Source of the DNA: Anaerozeibacter quisquiliarum
GTDB lineage: Bacteria; Bacillota; Clostridia; Christensenellales; Aristaeellaceae
Reading direction: 5' to 3' (one strand)
Assembly (NCBI GenBank): GCA_051162045.1
Contig: JBISDI010000014.1
DNA: 64,000 bases
Shown one piece after another: positions 40,354 through 49,208 of the stretch (position 1 is its first letter; every line of letters begins with the position of its first letter). Position numbers and translations under genes: made by a program. The notes below the pieces were generated by a model that was not told the origin of the DNA, did not search any database, and saw only the letters and a program-made list of their open reading frames with translations.

Positions 40354-41451
40354 ATGAAGAAAGTATTCGCGCTGCTGCTCGCCGCCCTGATGATGTTGTC
40401 CGCCTCCGCCGCGTTTGCCACCGCCGCCGAGGAGGCCGCGGGCAAGGCCGCAACCATGAGCTACGACGAGTTGCTGGCCGCCGCCAAGCAGGAGGGCAAG
40501 GTGTTCTCCGTGGGTATGCCCGACGAATGGGCCAACTGGAAGGATCTGTGGGCGCATATGCGCAGCCTGGGCATTGAGACCAGCGACACCGACATGTCCT
40601 CCGCCGAGGAGCTGGCCCGCTTCGCGTTGCAGGGCAAGGCCGACGCCGATATCGGCGACATCGGCCTGTCGATGACCGGCGTCGCGCTGGAGCAGGATCT
40701 GCTGCTGCCGTTCAAGACCAGCCACTGGGATTCGATCCCGGACTACGCCAAGGATGCCGACGGCAAATGGATCGAAGCCTACACCTGCTCGACCGCCTTC
40801 ATCACCGACCTTGAGAACGTCAAGGAAGCCCCCACCAGCTGGCAGGATCTGCTTAAGGGCGATTATCCGGTGTGGATCGGCGACATCGAGAAGGCCTCCC
40901 AGGCCTACACCGGCGTACTGGCCTGCGCCTACTCGCTGGGCGGAGACGAAACCAACCTCGAGCCCGCGATGGCGTTCTTCGCGGAGCTGGCCAAGCAGGG
41001 CCGCCTGATTACCAGCAACCCCTACGTCGAGAACCTCGAGAAGGGCGAAGTCGGCGTGGCCGTGGTGTGGGACTTCAACGCGCTGGGCTATGCCGAGACC
41101 ATCTATAGGAACTCCGGCAAGGAAGACGGCCGCTTCGGCGTCACCGTGCCCTCCGACGGCACCGTGACCTCCGGCTACGCCAGCGTCATCAATAAGTACG
41201 CCAACAATCCCTACGCCGCCATGCTGGTGCGCGAGGTCATGCTGAGCGACGTCGGCCAGGAGTTCCTGGCGCTGGGCCATGCCCGCCCGATCCGCACCGA
41301 CGTCAACTTCTCCGACACCGCCAAGGCCTCGATCCTCGACGATGCGCAGTACTCAAACGTCTACATCATCAAGGACTGGGCGGCCTGGGATGCGACCGTG
41401 TCCGAACTGCCCGAGCTGTGGGCCGAGAACGTGGCCATCCACATGAACTAG
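40354..41451 (+). CDS. extracellular solute-binding protein of an ABC importer
   Basis: This 365-aa protein has a Sec signal peptide (KKVFALLLAALMMLSASAAFA, cleaved near AFA-TA, no lipobox cysteine) and a type 2 periplasmic-binding fold of the family 1 (spermidine/iron/thiamine/phosphonate-like) group: YDELLAAAKQEGKVFSVGMP, DIGDIGLSMTGVALEQDLLL, WQDLLKGDYPVWIGDIEKAS, VGVAVVWDFNALGYAETIYR and ALGHARPIRTDVNFSD. A secreted form without lipid anchor is unusual for a Gram-positive. Two permeases and an ATPase follow. The ligand is unknown; its shared control region with the eut operon makes ethanolamine or a related amine a candidate. Confidence 0.9.
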   Translation: MKKVFALLLAALMMLSASAAFATAAEEAAGKAATMSYDELLAAAKQEGKVFSVGMPDEWANWKDLWAHMRSLGIETSDTDMSSAEELARFALQGKADADIGDIGLSMTGVALEQDLLLPFKTSHWDSIPDYAKDADGKWIEAYTCSTAFITDLENVKEAPTSWQDLLKGDYPVWIGDIEKASQAYTGVLACAYSLGGDETNLEPAMAFFAELAKQGRLITSNPYVENLEKGEVGVAVVWDFNALGYAETIYRNSGKEDGRFGVTVPSDGTVTSGYASVINKYANNPYAAMLVREVMLSDVGQEFLALGHARPIRTDVNFSDTAKASILDDAQYSNVYIIKDWAAWDATVSELPELWAENVAIHMN

Positions 41452-41475
41452 CCGTCAGAAATTCACCTGTGATTT

Positions 41476-41503
41476 GTGGGGCTGCGCCACTGTGCAGCCC
41501 CAC
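41476..41503 (+). promoter_or_regulatory. hairpin between binding protein and permease genes
   Basis: Perfect 10-bp stem GTGGGGCTGC/GCAGCCCCAC (41476-41485 and 41494-41503), loop GCCACTGT, no T-run. Such hairpins protect the 3' end of the binding-protein mRNA and give it higher expression than the permeases. Confidence 0.65.
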
Positions 41504-41529
41504 ATCCTATCGTGAGGGGGTGCCCCGAA

Positions 41530-42393
41530 TTGAGAAAGAAGCGCCGGTTTAACGGGTTTTACGCGGTCACGATGACGGCCTTTGTGCTGTTGGTGGCCGC
41601 GTTCATGGGCCTGCCGGTGATCCGACTGGTCACTTCATCGCTGTCCGCGCCCGGCACGGGCGGATTCAGCCTCGAAAACTACGAAAAGATCCTCTTCAGC
41701 GCCTACTACCATCAGAGCTTCGGCAACTCCGTGCTGCTGTCGCTCCAGTCGAGCGTGTACGGCATCCTGATCGCGCTGTTCTGCTCCTACGCCATCACCC
41801 GGTTCGCAGGCGAGCGCACGCAGAGCAACCTGCTGGTGGTGGTCAACATGACCAGCAACTTCTCCGGGCTGCCGCTGGGCTTCGCGCTCACGCTGATGCT
41901 GGGCAACACCGGCATGTTCATGATCCTTTTATCAAAATTCGGGATTGATCTTTCAAAGAGCTTTTCGATCTACTCGGTGCAGGGCCTGGTGATCGCCTAC
42001 ACCTACTTCCAGGTGCCGCTGGGCGTGATGCTGCTCTACCCGATCTATCGGGGCATCAAGGACGACTGGAAGGAAGCCGCCAAGGTGCTCGGCGCGTCAA
42101 CCTCCCAGTTCTGGCTGCGCATCGGCGTGCCCTCGATCCTGCCGAGTGTGCTCAGCACCTTCTCGGTGCTGTTCGCCAATGCCATGGGCGCCTACGCCAC
42201 CGCCTACTACCTGGTCAGCTCGAGCTACAACATCGTGCCCATCCGTATCAGCGCCCTGATGTCGGGCGACGTGCGCACCAAGCCGGAACTTGGCAGCGCG
42301 CTGGCGGTCACGCTGGCGATGGTGCTGATCGTGGCGATGCTGATTAACGACTGGGCCTCGCGCGTGGCCAGCCAAAGGGGGCTGAAGACGTGA
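41530..42393 (+). CDS. ABC importer permease 1
   Basis: This 287-aa protein has six membrane helices typical of PotB/ThiP-half type permeases: FYAVTMTAFVLLVAAFMGLP, NSVLLSLQSSVYGILIALFC, LPLGFALTLMLGNTGMFMIL, VIAYTYFQVPLGVMLLYPIY, VLSTFSVLFANAMGAYATAYY and LAVTLAMVLIVAMLINDWAS. The EAA motif (coupling to the ATPase) is DDWKEAAKVLGASTSQFWLR. The start is a TTG (41530) with GAGGGGG upstream; the longer frame overlaps the hairpin. It overlaps permease 2 by 4 nt. Confidence 0.92.
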   Translation: MRKKRRFNGFYAVTMTAFVLLVAAFMGLPVIRLVTSSLSAPGTGGFSLENYEKILFSAYYHQSFGNSVLLSLQSSVYGILIALFCSYAITRFAGERTQSNLLVVVNMTSNFSGLPLGFALTLMLGNTGMFMILLSKFGIDLSKSFSIYSVQGLVIAYTYFQVPLGVMLLYPIYRGIKDDWKEAAKVLGASTSQFWLRIGVPSILPSVLSTFSVLFANAMGAYATAYYLVSSSYNIVPIRISALMSGDVRTKPELGSALAVTLAMVLIVAMLINDWASRVASQRGLKT

Positions 42394-43187
42394 AGAAAAG
42401 TTACGGGAAGACCGGATTCACCCCCAAGCTGATCGTCATTTTGCTGATGGTATACCTGTTCGCGCCGTTCATCATCACGGGGCTGTACTCGGTCGCCTCC
42501 AAGTGGAGCAACACCGTGCTGCCCGAGGGCTACACCGCCACCTACTACCGCGAGATGTTCACCTCGGCGCGGTTCTGGATGGCGGTCGGGCGCAGCGTGT
42601 TCATCAGCGTCCTGGGCGTGGCGCTCGCGATCGCGGTAATGACGCCGCTGGTGTTCGCAATCGCGGCGTTCTCCCCCAAGCTCGAGCGCGCGATGAAGGT
42701 GCTGACGCTGCTGCCCTACGCGATTCCGGGCGTCATCAGCGCGGCGGCGCTCTTGCAGGCCTACGGCGGCACCGCGATGCCGATGGTGCTGGTACTGGCG
42801 GGCGCGTACTTCGTGCTGATCATGCCGCTGGTGTATTCGGGCGTGAGCAACGCCATGTACGCCATGGACATTGTGTCGGTGACGGAAGCCGCGCGCACGC
42901 TGGGCGCGTCGACGCTCACCACCTTCCTGCGCATCATCGTGCCGGGCATCGCGCCGGGTATCCTGGTGTCCACGCTGCTCAGCTTCTCGACGCTGTTCGG
43001 CGAATTCGTGGTGGTCAACCTGCTGATCGGCGGCAGCTTTGAGACGGTGCAAATCTACCTGTACCTGATTATGAAGCAGACCGGCCACCTGTCGAGCGCG
43101 GTCGTGGTCATCTACGTGTTCATCATGACGGTGATCTGCGCGCTCATCATTGCACTGACGGGCGGCAAGCGCAAGAAAGGGGCTTAG
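42390..43187 (+). CDS. ABC importer permease 2
   Basis: This 265-aa permease resembles PotC-type subunits: six helices (LIVILLMVYLFAPFIITGLY; VGRSVFISVLGVALAIAVMT; LTLLPYAIPGVISAAALLQA; MVLVLAGAYFVLIMPLVYSG; ILVSTLLSFSTLFGEFVVVN; VVVIYVFIMTVICALIIALT) and the EAA motif TEAARTLGASTLTTFLRIIV. The start is GTG at 42390, overlapping permease 1's stop (GTGA). Confidence 0.93.
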   Translation: MKKSYGKTGFTPKLIVILLMVYLFAPFIITGLYSVASKWSNTVLPEGYTATYYREMFTSARFWMAVGRSVFISVLGVALAIAVMTPLVFAIAAFSPKLERAMKVLTLLPYAIPGVISAAALLQAYGGTAMPMVLVLAGAYFVLIMPLVYSGVSNAMYAMDIVSVTEAARTLGASTLTTFLRIIVPGIAPGILVSTLLSFSTLFGEFVVVNLLIGGSFETVQIYLYLIMKQTGHLSSAVVVIYVFIMTVICALIIALTGGKRKKGA

Positions 43188-43191
43188 CGGC

Positions 43192-44193
43192 ATGAGCTAT
43201 ATCGAAATCAAAAACGTGGTCAAGCGCTTCGGCGAGGTGACGGTGCTCAAGAATATCTCGCTGACGGTCAATCAGGGCGAGATGGTCACGCTGCTCGGGC
43301 CCTCGGGCTGCGGCAAATCGACCCTGCTGCGCGCCGTGGCCGGGCTCAACGACATCAACGAGGGGCGCGTGTTCATCGACGGCAAGGACGTGACCGACAT
43401 CGACGCGCGCCGGCGCCAGGTGGGCATGGTGTTTCAGAGCTACGCGCTGTTCCCCAACATGAACGCCGAGCAGAACATCGCGTTCGGGCTGACGATTGAG
43501 AAGCGGCCCAAGGATGAAATCAAACGCCGCGTGGCCGAGATGATCGAGTTGGTTGGCCTTTCCGGTAAGGAGCGCCGCCGCCCGTCGCAACTGTCGGGCG
43601 GGCAGCAGCAACGCGTGGCGCTGGCGCGCGCGCTCGTCATGAACCCCAAGGTGCTGCTGCTCGACGAGCCGCTGTCGGCGCTCGACGCTCAAATCCGCCA
43701 GAACCTGCGCGTGCAGATCCGCGATATCCAATTGAAGATGCACATCACCGCCATCTTCGTCACCCACGATCAGGAGGAGGCCATGTCGATCAGCGACCGG
43801 GTATTTGTGATGCACGACGGCGTGATCGCGCAGTCCGGCTCGCCCCAGGACATCTACCAACACCCGCGCAGCGAGTTCGTGGCGCGCTTCATCGGCCACT
43901 ACAATGTGCTCACACCCGACGAGGCGCGCAAGGCCGGCATTGCCGCCCCCGATTGCAAGGTGGTGGCGATCCGCCCCGAGGCCATCGGCCAGCAGCCGGG
44001 CGAGGGACGTCATGCGCTCTCGGGCAAGGTGACCGGCGTGTCGATGCTGGGCAGCGTCATGCGCTACCAGCTGGACGTAAAGGGGGTCCCGATGTCCGCC
44101 GAATTCGTCAACCATGAGCTCGCCCGCCTGAACATGGGCGACGAGGTGACGCTGTACGTGGCGGACAAGGACGTGGTGAGCGTGAAGGAGTGA
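43192..44193 (+). CDS. ABC importer ATP-binding protein with TOBE domain
   Basis: This 333-aa ATPase has Walker A GPSGCGKSTLLRAV, Q-loop VFQSYALFPNMNAEQN, signature LSGGQQQRVALARAL, Walker B VLLLDEPLSALD, switch histidine FVTHDQEEA, and a C-terminal beta-rich TOBE domain (KVVAIRPEAIGQQPGEGRH to MSAEFVNHELARLNMGDEV). It belongs to the PotA/FbpC/ThiQ-like group, which serves polyamine, iron, thiamine and phosphonate importers. It ends the operon; a long hairpin follows at 44213. Confidence 0.95.
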   Translation: MSYIEIKNVVKRFGEVTVLKNISLTVNQGEMVTLLGPSGCGKSTLLRAVAGLNDINEGRVFIDGKDVTDIDARRRQVGMVFQSYALFPNMNAEQNIAFGLTIEKRPKDEIKRRVAEMIELVGLSGKERRRPSQLSGGQQQRVALARALVMNPKVLLLDEPLSALDAQIRQNLRVQIRDIQLKMHITAIFVTHDQEEAMSISDRVFVMHDGVIAQSGSPQDIYQHPRSEFVARFIGHYNVLTPDEARKAGIAAPDCKVVAIRPEAIGQQPGEGRHALSGKVTGVSMLGSVMRYQLDVKGVPMSAEFVNHELARLNMGDEVTLYVADKDVVSVKE

Positions 44194-44212
44194 CGGGACG
44201 GGGAACGGACTC

Positions 44213-44262
44213 GTCCTGAAAACAGGGGTGTTGCCCTTCGGCAGCACCCCTGTTTTCAGGAC
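44213..44262. terminator. long hairpin terminator after the ABC importer operon
   Basis: An 18-bp perfect stem (44213-44230 with 44245-44262; GTCCTGAAAACAGGGGTG and its complement) continues into the 14-nt loop with five more pairs (TTGCC/GGCAG). The stem includes an A-rich and a T-rich tract, so it can act in both directions. Confidence 0.8.
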
Positions 44263-44288
44263 ATTGGGTGCGCCGGGATTCCGACCCA

Positions 44289-44340
44289 GACCCCGCTCAA
44301 AGGCTTTGCCCCTAAGAATCCCTTCACCGCTCGCGCGGGG
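44289..44340 (+). repeat. dispersed intergenic repeat, family A copy 3
   Basis: ACCCCGCTCAAAGGCTTTGC, then CCTAAGAATCCCTTCACCGC and TCGCGCGGGG. This is the shortest and clearest copy; the copies at 22277-22347 and 5671-5728 (inverted) share its block order. Confidence 0.75.
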
Positions 44341-44424
44341 GATGCTCCGATGCCATATCCAAATGGGCGATTGCGCAGGTGTGCGGGGCATGCTATAATG
44401 AAGGCTGAAATGGAGGGACCGCCC

Positions 44425-44721
44425 ATGGAGAAGACGCGCACCACCGTGCAGATCGCGGGCAAGGAATATACGATGACCAGCTATGACCCCGAGGCTTATG
44501 TGCAGCGCGTGGCCGGCTATGTCGATCGCAAGATGAACGAGCTGTCGCTGGCGACCCGGCTGCCCGCCGCGCAGCTGGCCGTGCTCACCGCGCTCAACGT
44601 GGCCGACGATATGCTCAAGGCCCACGACGAAAACAACCGGCTCAAGCGCGAGCTGGCCCAGGCGCTCGCCCAAGTCGACGGCATGAAGGCCAAACTCAAG
44701 CTCAAAGGAGTCCAGGCCTAG
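44425..44721 (+). CDS. zapA: cell division protein ZapA
   Basis: ZapA binds and bundles FtsZ at the division septum. The 98-aa product fits: N-terminal beta-rich part TRTTVQIAGKEYTMTSYDPE AYVQRVAGYVDRKMNELSLA, then a C-terminal coiled coil (LNVADDMLKAHDENNRLKRE LAQALAQVDGMKAKLKLKG). ATG 44425 follows TGGAGGGA. It overlaps the U32 peptidase gene start by one nucleotide (TAG/GTG). The zapA-U32-mutS2 order is common in Bacillota. Confidence 0.92.
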   Translation: MEKTRTTVQIAGKEYTMTSYDPEAYVQRVAGYVDRKMNELSLATRLPAAQLAVLTALNVADDMLKAHDENNRLKRELAQALAQVDGMKAKLKLKGVQA

Positions 44722-46853
44722 TGGCCGGATCGCACATGGAGCTGCTGGCCCCGGCGGGCGACGCTGCGGCGCTTGAAGCCGCGCTCAAGGGCGGCGCGGA
44801 CGCGATCTACCTCGGCACCGCCGAGCTCAACGCGCGTCGGACCGCGGGCAATTTTGACGAACCGGCGCTTATGCGCGCCGCCGAGCGCTGCCACGAGCGC
44901 GAGGTCAAGCTGTACGTCACCGTCAACACGCTGGTCAAGCCGTCCGAGCTTTCGCTGCTCGAAAAGGTGGCCTCGTGGCTGGCCGCGGCCGGCGTCGACG
45001 GCGCGATCGTGCAGGATCTGGGCGCGGCGGCGGCGCTTCGGCAGATGCTGCCCCGTCTTGCCCTGCACGCCAGCACGCAGATGGCCGTACACAACCCGCA
45101 GGGCGTGCGCTACATCAAGAACCTGGGGTTCTCGCGCGCGGTACTGGCGCGGGAGTTGACCTTTGACGAGATCGCGCAGTGCGCCTGCGAGGGCGTGGAG
45201 CTCGAGGTGTTCGCCCACGGCGCGCTGTGTACCGGCTGTTCGGGGCAATGCCTGTTCTCGAGCATGGTTGGCGGACGCAGCGGCAACCGCGGGCTATGCG
45301 CCCAGCCCTGTCGGCTGCCCTACCGGCTGAGCGGGCCGCTATGCGAGGCGGCGGGCGACCTGCTGTCGCCCAAGGACCTGATGACGCTCGCCCACCTTGA
45401 CGAGCTCAAGCGCGCCGGCGCGCGCAGCCTGAAACTCGAGGGGCGGCTCAAGGGGCCGGACTACGTCTACGCGGTCACCAGCGCCTACCGGCGCGCGCTC
45501 GACGGCGAGCGCGTGGACGCGCGGGTGCTTTCCGGCGTGTTCAACCGCGGCTACACCGCCGGCTACGGGCCGGGCGTGGACGACAGGGCGCTGATGAGCG
45601 ACCCGAACGAGCAGCACGTCATCCATACGGCGGGAGAAATCCCCGCGCCGCGCGAGCGGCTGTGCGAAGTCAACGGAACGCTTACGGCGCGCGTGGGCGC
45701 GCGGCTTGCGCTCACGCTGTCGGACGGGGCCTGCCGGGCCGAGGCGCTGGGCGAACCCGTTGCGCGCGCCGAGCGCCGGGGCATCGACCATGCGCGCGCG
45801 ACCGAGCAGGTCGGCAAGACGGGCGGCACGCCCTACCGGCTGGCGGCGCTTACGATCGACGCGGACGAGGACGCCTTCGTCTCCGCCGCGGCGCTCAACG
45901 CGCTCAGGCGCGCGGCGCTCGAGCAGCTGGGCAAGCTGCGGGCGGAGCGCTTTCGCGGCATGGGCCGGGCGGTAAGGCCGCTGGAAGTGCCCGAGCTGCC
46001 GTTCCAGCGCGAGGCAAAGCCGCTTTTGTGCGTCGAGGCGTCCGATGCTTCCGTGCTCGAGCGCGCCGGGGCCTGGGGCGCGGATGAACTGATCTGGTCG
46101 CCAAGCGACGTGACCGAGGCCGGCCTTGCGCGCGCGCCCGGGTTTCCCTTTACGTTGGCACTGCCGCCCACGCTGTCGGGAGACGACCTCAATCGGGTGC
46201 ACGGATGGGCGCAGGACAACCCCCGCATTCAAGGGGTGCTGTGCGCCAACGTCGCCCACCTCGCGCTTAAATGGCCGGGCGAGGCGCGCGCCGACTACGC
46301 GATGAACGCGGCCAACCCGCTGAGCGTACAGACAATCGGCATGCCCTGCATGCCGTCGGTCGAGTTGACCGCGGCCGAGATTCTCAAGCTGCCGGGCGAA
46401 CGGGAACTGCTGATCTACGGGCGCGTGCAGCTGATGCAGCTGCGGCACTGCCCGCTGAACGGAGCGCTGGGCGGCGGCCTCCACGCGCGCTGCACGCGCT
46501 GCGACCGGGGCGACCTGGGCGACCGGTGTGAGCCGGGCGAAGGCCTGGACGCGCACGTATTGATCGACCGCAAGGGGGCGCGGTTCCCGCTTTCGCGGCT
46601 GAAGACGGCTTCAGGCTGCATCGTGCGGGTGCTGTCGGATCGGCCCATGCTGCTGTTGCGCCGCCTGAACAAGCTGCCCGCCGCCGCGCGCTGGCGCGCA
46701 ATCCTGACGAGCGAAAATGTGGCCGAAGCCGAGGCCGCGGTGCGCTCCGCGCGCGCGGCGCTCGACGGGTCGGATTTCAAAACAACCCCCGAATGGGCGC
46801 TGCTGGACGCGCAGCCGTCCACCACCGGCCATTACTTCCGAGGAGTGGAGTAA
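44721..46853 (+). CDS. U32 family peptidase (RlhA-like) with DUF3656
   Basis: This 710-aa protein is related to RlhA, which makes 5-hydroxycytidine in 23S rRNA, and to tRNA U34 hydroxylases TrhP. The U32 core begins ELLAPAGDAAALEAALKGGADAIYLG and has the cysteine-rich Fe-S region CTGCSGQCLFSSMVGGRSGN RGLCAQPCRLPY. The C-terminal two thirds resemble the DUF3656 (collagenase-like) part and include more cysteines (CPLNGALGGGLHARCTRCDRG, DRCEPGEG). The start is GTG 44721, after AAAGGAG; ATG 44736 would trim five residues. Which RNA it modifies here cannot be told. Confidence 0.93.
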   Translation: MAGSHMELLAPAGDAAALEAALKGGADAIYLGTAELNARRTAGNFDEPALMRAAERCHEREVKLYVTVNTLVKPSELSLLEKVASWLAAAGVDGAIVQDLGAAAALRQMLPRLALHASTQMAVHNPQGVRYIKNLGFSRAVLARELTFDEIAQCACEGVELEVFAHGALCTGCSGQCLFSSMVGGRSGNRGLCAQPCRLPYRLSGPLCEAAGDLLSPKDLMTLAHLDELKRAGARSLKLEGRLKGPDYVYAVTSAYRRALDGERVDARVLSGVFNRGYTAGYGPGVDDRALMSDPNEQHVIHTAGEIPAPRERLCEVNGTLTARVGARLALTLSDGACRAEALGEPVARAERRGIDHARATEQVGKTGGTPYRLAALTIDADEDAFVSAAALNALRRAALEQLGKLRAERFRGMGRAVRPLEVPELPFQREAKPLLCVEASDASVLERAGAWGADELIWSPSDVTEAGLARAPGFPFTLALPPTLSGDDLNRVHGWAQDNPRIQGVLCANVAHLALKWPGEARADYAMNAANPLSVQTIGMPCMPSVELTAAEILKLPGERELLIYGRVQLMQLRHCPLNGALGGGLHARCTRCDRGDLGDRCEPGEGLDAHVLIDRKGARFPLSRLKTASGCIVRVLSDRPMLLLRRLNKLPAAARWRAILTSENVAEAEAAVRSARAALDGSDFKTTPEWALLDAQPSTTGHYFRGVE

Positions 46854-46859
46854 CCGAAC

Positions 46860-49208
46860 ATGAACGAACGCAATCTGCGCGTGCTGGAATACCCGAAGAT
46901 ACTCGAGCTGCTGGCGGCCTTGTGCGCGTCGGAGAGCGGTCGCGCGCTCGCGCGCGCGCTCGTGCCCTCGAGCGATCCGGCCGAGGTGCGCCGGGCGCAG
47001 GATCAGACCGAGGAGGCGGGCGTCGTGTGCGCCTATCGCGGCGGCTCGCCGATGACCTCGTTCGCCGACGTCGGCGGGCACCTCAAGATCGCCGCGGCCT
47101 CTGGCACGCTGTCGCCGAAGGCGCTGCTCGACGTGGCCGACCTGCTGCGCGCGTCGCGCGGCGTGCGCTCCGCGCTGATCACCGAGCGCGAGGACACGCC
47201 GCTCTTGACCGACCTGGGCGCGCGGCTGACCACCAACCGCAACCTCGAGGAGGAAATCTTCAACGCGATCCTGTCCGAGGATGAGATCGCCGACCGCGCC
47301 AGCCCCGAGCTGTACGACATCCGCCGCCACATCCGCCAGACCGGCGACAGGATGCGCGAGAAGCTTAATGGCATGGCGAAGAACGCCACGATGGCAAAAT
47401 ACCTGCAGGACACGATCGTCACCATGCGGGGCGGGCGCTACGTGGTGCCGGTCAAGGCCGAGTGCCGCCAGTTCGTGCCCGGGCTGGTACACGACCAGTC
47501 GGCCAGCGGCTCCACGCTGTACATCGAGCCGATGGCGGTGGTCGAGGCCGGCAACGAGCTCAAGCAGTGGGCGGCCAAGGAGCAGCGCGAGATCGAGCGC
47601 ATCCTCGCCGAGCTGTCGGGCAAGATCGCGCCCGACGCCGAGATGCTGACGGTCAATATCCGGGTGCTGTCCGAGCTCGACGTAATCTTCGCCAAGGCGC
47701 AGCTGGGCCGCGACATGCGCGCGGTGACCCCCAAGCTGAACACCGAGCGCCGGATCAACCTGATCAAGGCGCGCCACCCGCTGATCGACCCCGAAGCGGT
47801 GGTGCCGATCAGCCTGAACCTGGGCGGGGCGTTCCGCCAGCTGATCGTGACCGGCCCCAACACCGGCGGCAAGACGGTCACGCTCAAGACCGTGGGGCTG
47901 CTCACGCTGATGGCGCAGTCGGGCATGATGGTGCCCGCCGCGCCGGGCAGCGAGCTGGCGATCTTCGACGATGTGTTCGCCGATATCGGCGACGAACAGT
48001 CGATCGAGCAATCGCTGTCCACCTTCTCCTCGCACATGACCAACATCGTATCGATCCTCGCGCGCTCGACCGGCGACTCACTGACGCTGTTCGACGAGCT
48101 GGGCGCGGGTACCGACCCCACCGAGGGCGCGGCGCTGGCGATGTCGATCCTGACCGAGCTGCTCGAACGCGGCGTAACCGTCATGGCCACCACCCACTAC
48201 GCCGAGCTCAAGGCGTTCGCGCTGTCGACGAAGGGCGTCGAGAACGCCTCGGTCGAGTTCGACGTGGCGACGCTTCGGCCCACCTACCGGCTGTCGATCG
48301 GCGTACCGGGCAAGTCGAACGCGTTTGAGATTTCCCGCCGCCTGGGCCTGCCGGGCCGCCTGATCGAGGCGGCGAACGAGCGGCTGAGCACCGATCAGAT
48401 CAGGTTCGAAGACGTGATCGCCAATGCCGAGTACCATCGCCAAGTTGCCGAGAAGGAGCGCGAACTGGCCGAGCAGGCGCATCGGGAGACCCAGCGGCTG
48501 CGGGACGAGGCCGAGCTTTTGCAGCGCCAGCTGGAGGACCAGCGCGCCGAACTGATCCGCAAGGCCAAGGAAGAGGCGCGCCGCATCGTGCGCCGCGCGC
48601 AGAACGATTCCGAAACGGTGGTCGCCGAGCTCAAGCGCATGCGCAAGGCCGCCGGCGGCGTCAAGGAGCACGAGATCGCGCTCATGCGCGCGCAGCTCGA
48701 CCGCGCGCTGGGCGACGCGCAGGATGAGATCAGGAAGGCGACCCCTTCCGGCGAAGCGCCGACCGACGTGCAGATCGGCGAGACCGTCGAGCTGCTGAGC
48801 CTGAACACCCGCGCCACCGTACTCACCCGGCCCGACGCCAAGGGAGAATGCACGGTGCAGGCCGGCGCGATGAAGTTAAAGGCCAAGACCCACGACATGC
48901 GCCGCGTCGCGCCCGAAAAACCCAAGAAACCCTCGCGCACGCACGTGGGCGTGTCGATGAAGCCGGTGTCGCTTGAGTGCGACGTGCGCGGGCTGACGCT
49001 CGAGGAGGCGCTGATGTCGGTCGACATGTTCCTGGATGGCGCGGTCATGCAGTCGCTTGAATCCGTACAGATCATCCACGGCAAGGGCACCGGAGTGCTC
49101 CGCGGCGGCGTGCAGGAGCATTTGAAGCGCCACCCGGCCGTCAAGGAATACCGGCTGGGCCGCTACGGCGAGGGCGAGGACGGGGTAACGGTGGTGACAT
49201 TGAAATGA
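46860..49208 (+). CDS. mutS2: endonuclease MutS2
   Basis: MutS2 is a MutS paralogue with a C-terminal Smr nuclease domain; it limits homologous recombination and rescues collided ribosomes. The 782-aa product has an N-terminal helical core (YPKILELLAALCASESGRAL ARAL), the ATPase (GPNTGGKTVTLKTVGLLTLM; SLTLFDELGAGTDPTEGAAL; TTHYAELKAFAL), a coiled coil (about residues 520-620), and the Smr domain (DVRGLTLEEALMSVDMFLDG and IIHGKGTGVLRGGVQEHLKR). It overlaps the response regulator by 4 nt. Confidence 0.96.
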   Translation: MNERNLRVLEYPKILELLAALCASESGRALARALVPSSDPAEVRRAQDQTEEAGVVCAYRGGSPMTSFADVGGHLKIAAASGTLSPKALLDVADLLRASRGVRSALITEREDTPLLTDLGARLTTNRNLEEEIFNAILSEDEIADRASPELYDIRRHIRQTGDRMREKLNGMAKNATMAKYLQDTIVTMRGGRYVVPVKAECRQFVPGLVHDQSASGSTLYIEPMAVVEAGNELKQWAAKEQREIERILAELSGKIAPDAEMLTVNIRVLSELDVIFAKAQLGRDMRAVTPKLNTERRINLIKARHPLIDPEAVVPISLNLGGAFRQLIVTGPNTGGKTVTLKTVGLLTLMAQSGMMVPAAPGSELAIFDDVFADIGDEQSIEQSLSTFSSHMTNIVSILARSTGDSLTLFDELGAGTDPTEGAALAMSILTELLERGVTVMATTHYAELKAFALSTKGVENASVEFDVATLRPTYRLSIGVPGKSNAFEISRRLGLPGRLIEAANERLSTDQIRFEDVIANAEYHRQVAEKERELAEQAHRETQRLRDEAELLQRQLEDQRAELIRKAKEEARRIVRRAQNDSETVVAELKRMRKAAGGVKEHEIALMRAQLDRALGDAQDEIRKATPSGEAPTDVQIGETVELLSLNTRATVLTRPDAKGECTVQAGAMKLKAKTHDMRRVAPEKPKKPSRTHVGVSMKPVSLECDVRGLTLEEALMSVDMFLDGAVMQSLESVQIIHGKGTGVLRGGVQEHLKRHPAVKEYRLGRYGEGEDGVTVVTLK

